From the NCBI GenBank assembly GCA_002367305.1, contig DFBG01000118.1, positions 9,886 through 16,807 on the forward strand: 6,922 nt of DNA, given 5' to 3'. Numbering within the stretch: position 1 is the stretch's first letter; the number at the start of each line of letters is the position of its first letter. Below the pieces are notes generated by a model. That model ran no database searches, was not told where the DNA came from, and was given only the letters and a program-made list of their open reading frames with translations. Positions 5,388 through 6,922 of this stretch are shown here, piece after piece. The DNA is from Actinobacteria bacterium UBA3086. GTDB lineage: Bacteria > Actinomycetota > Coriobacteriia > Anaerosomatales > UBA3086. A program made the translations under genes and the position numbers.

Positions 5388-6922
5388 ATGACTATCTCAC
5401 TGGACGATCTCAACCCGGCGCAGCGCGATGCCGCCGTCGCAACCGAAGGCCCTCTGCTTGTTCTCGCAGGGGCAGGTTCGGGCAAGACGCGTGTGCTCAC
5501 GTATCGCATCGCGCATATCATTGGCGACAAGGGCATTGAGCCGCGCCAGATACTCGCCATCACGTTCACCAACAAGGCCGCGCAGGAGATGCGCGAGCGT
5601 CTTGCGACGATTGTCGGCGGATCCGTTCGTGCCATGTGGGTACTGACGTTCCACGCCATGTGCGTGCGTATGATCCGTGCCAACGCCGAGAAGATCGGCT
5701 ACACCCCGTCATTCACCATCTACGACACCGATGATGCCAAGCGCATGGTCAAACGCTGCATGGCAGAGCTCGATCTCGACCCCAAGCGCTATCCGGTGAA
5801 CAACATCGCGCACCGGATCTCGTCGGCCAAGAACGAGCTCAAGGGGCCCGTGGAGTTTGAGAAGTCGGCGTTCATGCCCATGGACAAGGCCACCGCGCAG
5901 GTCTACACGCTGTACCGCAAGCGGCTTCGCGAGGCCAATGCTCTCGACTTCGATGACCTGCTGATCGAGGCGCACCGCCTGCTGTCGGAGCATCCGGACG
6001 TGCTCGACGCCTATCAGAATCGGTTCCGCTACATTCATGTCGACGAGTACCAGGATACGAACCACGTGCAGTACCGGATCGTGAACCTGCTCGCAGGCAA
6101 GCACAAGAACCTCATGGTCGTCGGCGATGACGACCAGTCGATCTACGGCTGGCGTGGTGCCGACCTCACTAACATCCTTGAGTTCGAGAAGGACTACCCC
6201 GACGCCACCGTCGTGAAGTTGGAGCAGAACTACCGTTCCACCGAGACGATCCTGGCTGCGGCCAACGCGGTCGTGGCCAACAACACCGGTCGCAAGCCCA
6301 AGACGCTCTGGACTGCGAATGCGGGCGGCGAGTCGATCAGTCGCTACTATGCCGGTGACGAGAAGGACGAGTCGCGTTGGGTGGGTACGGAGATCGAGCG
6401 TGTCATGCGCGAGGAGCACCGCAGCTACAAGGATTTCGCGGTCTTCTATCGCACCAACGCTCAGTCGCGCGTCGTGGAGGATGTGTTCCTGCGCGCAGGC
6501 ATCCCGTACCAGATCGTGGGTGGCACGCGGTTCTTCGATCGTGCCGAGATCCGCGACGTCATGGCGTACCTCAAGGTGATCGCGAACCCCGCAGACGCGA
6601 TCTCGCTCGCTCGCATCATCAACGTGCCCAAGCGCGGGATCGGCAAGTCATCGGTCGACAAGCTGACATACGAGGCGGTGGCGGCGGGGATAACGCTCTA
6701 TGAGGCCGTCAAGGCCGCGCCTGAGGCCGATTGGCTGGGCGCAAGTCCTCGCACCAAGGTCGGCGCTTTCGTGAGCCTCTTGAGCGAACTGGAGCAGCTG
6801 AAGGGCTCCACCATGCGCGAGCAGGTTGAGTTCGTCGTTGAGACGAGCGGACTGCTTCGCTCGCTGGATGCGGAGCGCACCATTGAGTCCGAGGGACGCG
6901 CCGAGAACATCCGCGAGTTCTT
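5388..6922 (+). CDS. pcrA: UvrD/PcrA-family ATP-dependent DNA helicase, C-terminus beyond window
   Basis: Superfamily 1A helicase that moves 3'-5' on single-stranded DNA and unwinds duplexes in repair, replication restart and removal of proteins from DNA. The window holds 511 whole codons of a family usually 650-780 residues long. In order: the Q-motif region LNPAQRDA (8-15), Walker A AGAGSGKT (27-34, Lys33), motif Ia ITFTNKAAQEM (58-68), motif Ib TFHAMC, motif II DEYQD (219-223), motif III GDDDQSIYGWRG (246-257) and motif IV QNYRST (280-285). The 2A/2B part begins with FYRTNAQSR and VGGTRFFDRAEIRD. Motifs V and VI lie past the right edge. The reading frame is intact throughout what is visible. 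It could be named pcrA or uvrD1; without the C-terminus I cannot separate these, but RecB and AddA are excluded by the compact spacing. The ATG has no Shine-Dalgarno sequence and a -10-like TACACT lies close upstream, so a leaderless mRNA is likely. Confidence 0.96.
   Translation, partial: MTISLDDLNPAQRDAAVATEGPLLVLAGAGSGKTRVLTYRIAHIIGDKGIEPRQILAITFTNKAAQEMRERLATIVGGSVRAMWVLTFHAMCVRMIRANAEKIGYTPSFTIYDTDDAKRMVKRCMAELDLDPKRYPVNNIAHRISSAKNELKGPVEFEKSAFMPMDKATAQVYTLYRKRLREANALDFDDLLIEAHRLLSEHPDVLDAYQNRFRYIHVDEYQDTNHVQYRIVNLLAGKHKNLMVVGDDDQSIYGWRGADLTNILEFEKDYPDATVVKLEQNYRSTETILAAANAVVANNTGRKPKTLWTANAGGESISRYYAGDEKDESRWVGTEIERVMREEHRSYKDFAVFYRTNAQSRVVEDVFLRAGIPYQIVGGTRFFDRAEIRDVMAYLKVIANPADAISLARIINVPKRGIGKSSVDKLTYEAVAAGITLYEAVKAAPEADWLGASPRTKVGAFVSLLSELEQLKGSTMREQVEFVVETSGLLRSLDAERTIESEGRAENIREF

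Noticed and set aside
5709..6419. 236-codon open frame on the minus strand
   Set aside because: It lies opposite the conserved helicase motifs, which clearly define the plus strand as coding here. Its product is repetitive in Leu, Val and Asp without motifs.
1..6922. Mobile element, CRISPR array, tRNA or rRNA
   Set aside because: No transposase-like or integrase-like product, no regularly spaced repeats, and no tRNA cloverleaf or rRNA-like stretch was seen on either strand.

Overview
The window looks like ordinary chromosomal DNA from a high-G+C bacterium, most probably an actinobacterium (Actinomycetota). The coding DNA is G/C-rich, with strong third-position G/C. A CBS-free GuaB3-type IMP dehydrogenase is encoded directly before guaA, an arrangement familiar from actinobacteria. 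The amidase at the left edge runs into what looks like the start of a type 2 cell-wall-binding repeat, common in Gram-positives. A deep-branching or Coriobacteriia-like lineage would fit, but this is inference from gene content and I cannot place it further.

Layout. Positions 1-851 (minus strand) hold the N-terminal 283 codons of a secreted zinc-dependent N-acetylmuramoyl-L-alanine amidase; its C-terminus lies beyond the left edge. Positions 852-1194 are a 343-base divergent intergenic region with no convincing gene. It holds candidate promoters in both directions, a small dyad and a series of stem-loops in the presumed guaB3 leader. From 1195 all genes are on the plus strand: guaB3 (1195-2367) and guaA (2371-3921), three bases apart; a 77-base gap with a strong hairpin; aroQ chorismate mutase (3999-4277) and aroF-type DAHP synthase (4274-5074), overlapping by ATGA; a 68-codon eight-ligand zinc-binding protein (5143-5349); and the first 511 codons of a UvrD/PcrA-family helicase (5388 to the right edge).

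How the genes fit together. GuaB3 and GuaA would take IMP to XMP to GMP. DAHP synthase starts the shikimate pathway and chorismate mutase commits chorismate to phenylalanine and tyrosine. The overlap of these two genes suggests coordinated production and possibly a physical complex. The small zinc protein has no assignable role. The helicase appears to have its own promoter very close to its ATG and may be read from a leaderless transcript.

Most of the content is housekeeping. I see no mobile element, CRISPR array, tRNA or rRNA, and no clear new multi-gene system. The points most worth a second look are the small protein with FYVE/RING-like cysteine spacing, the structured guaB3 leader, the acidic/aromatic insertion in the amidase, and the inverted repeat in the AT-richer 3' end of the DAHP synthase gene.
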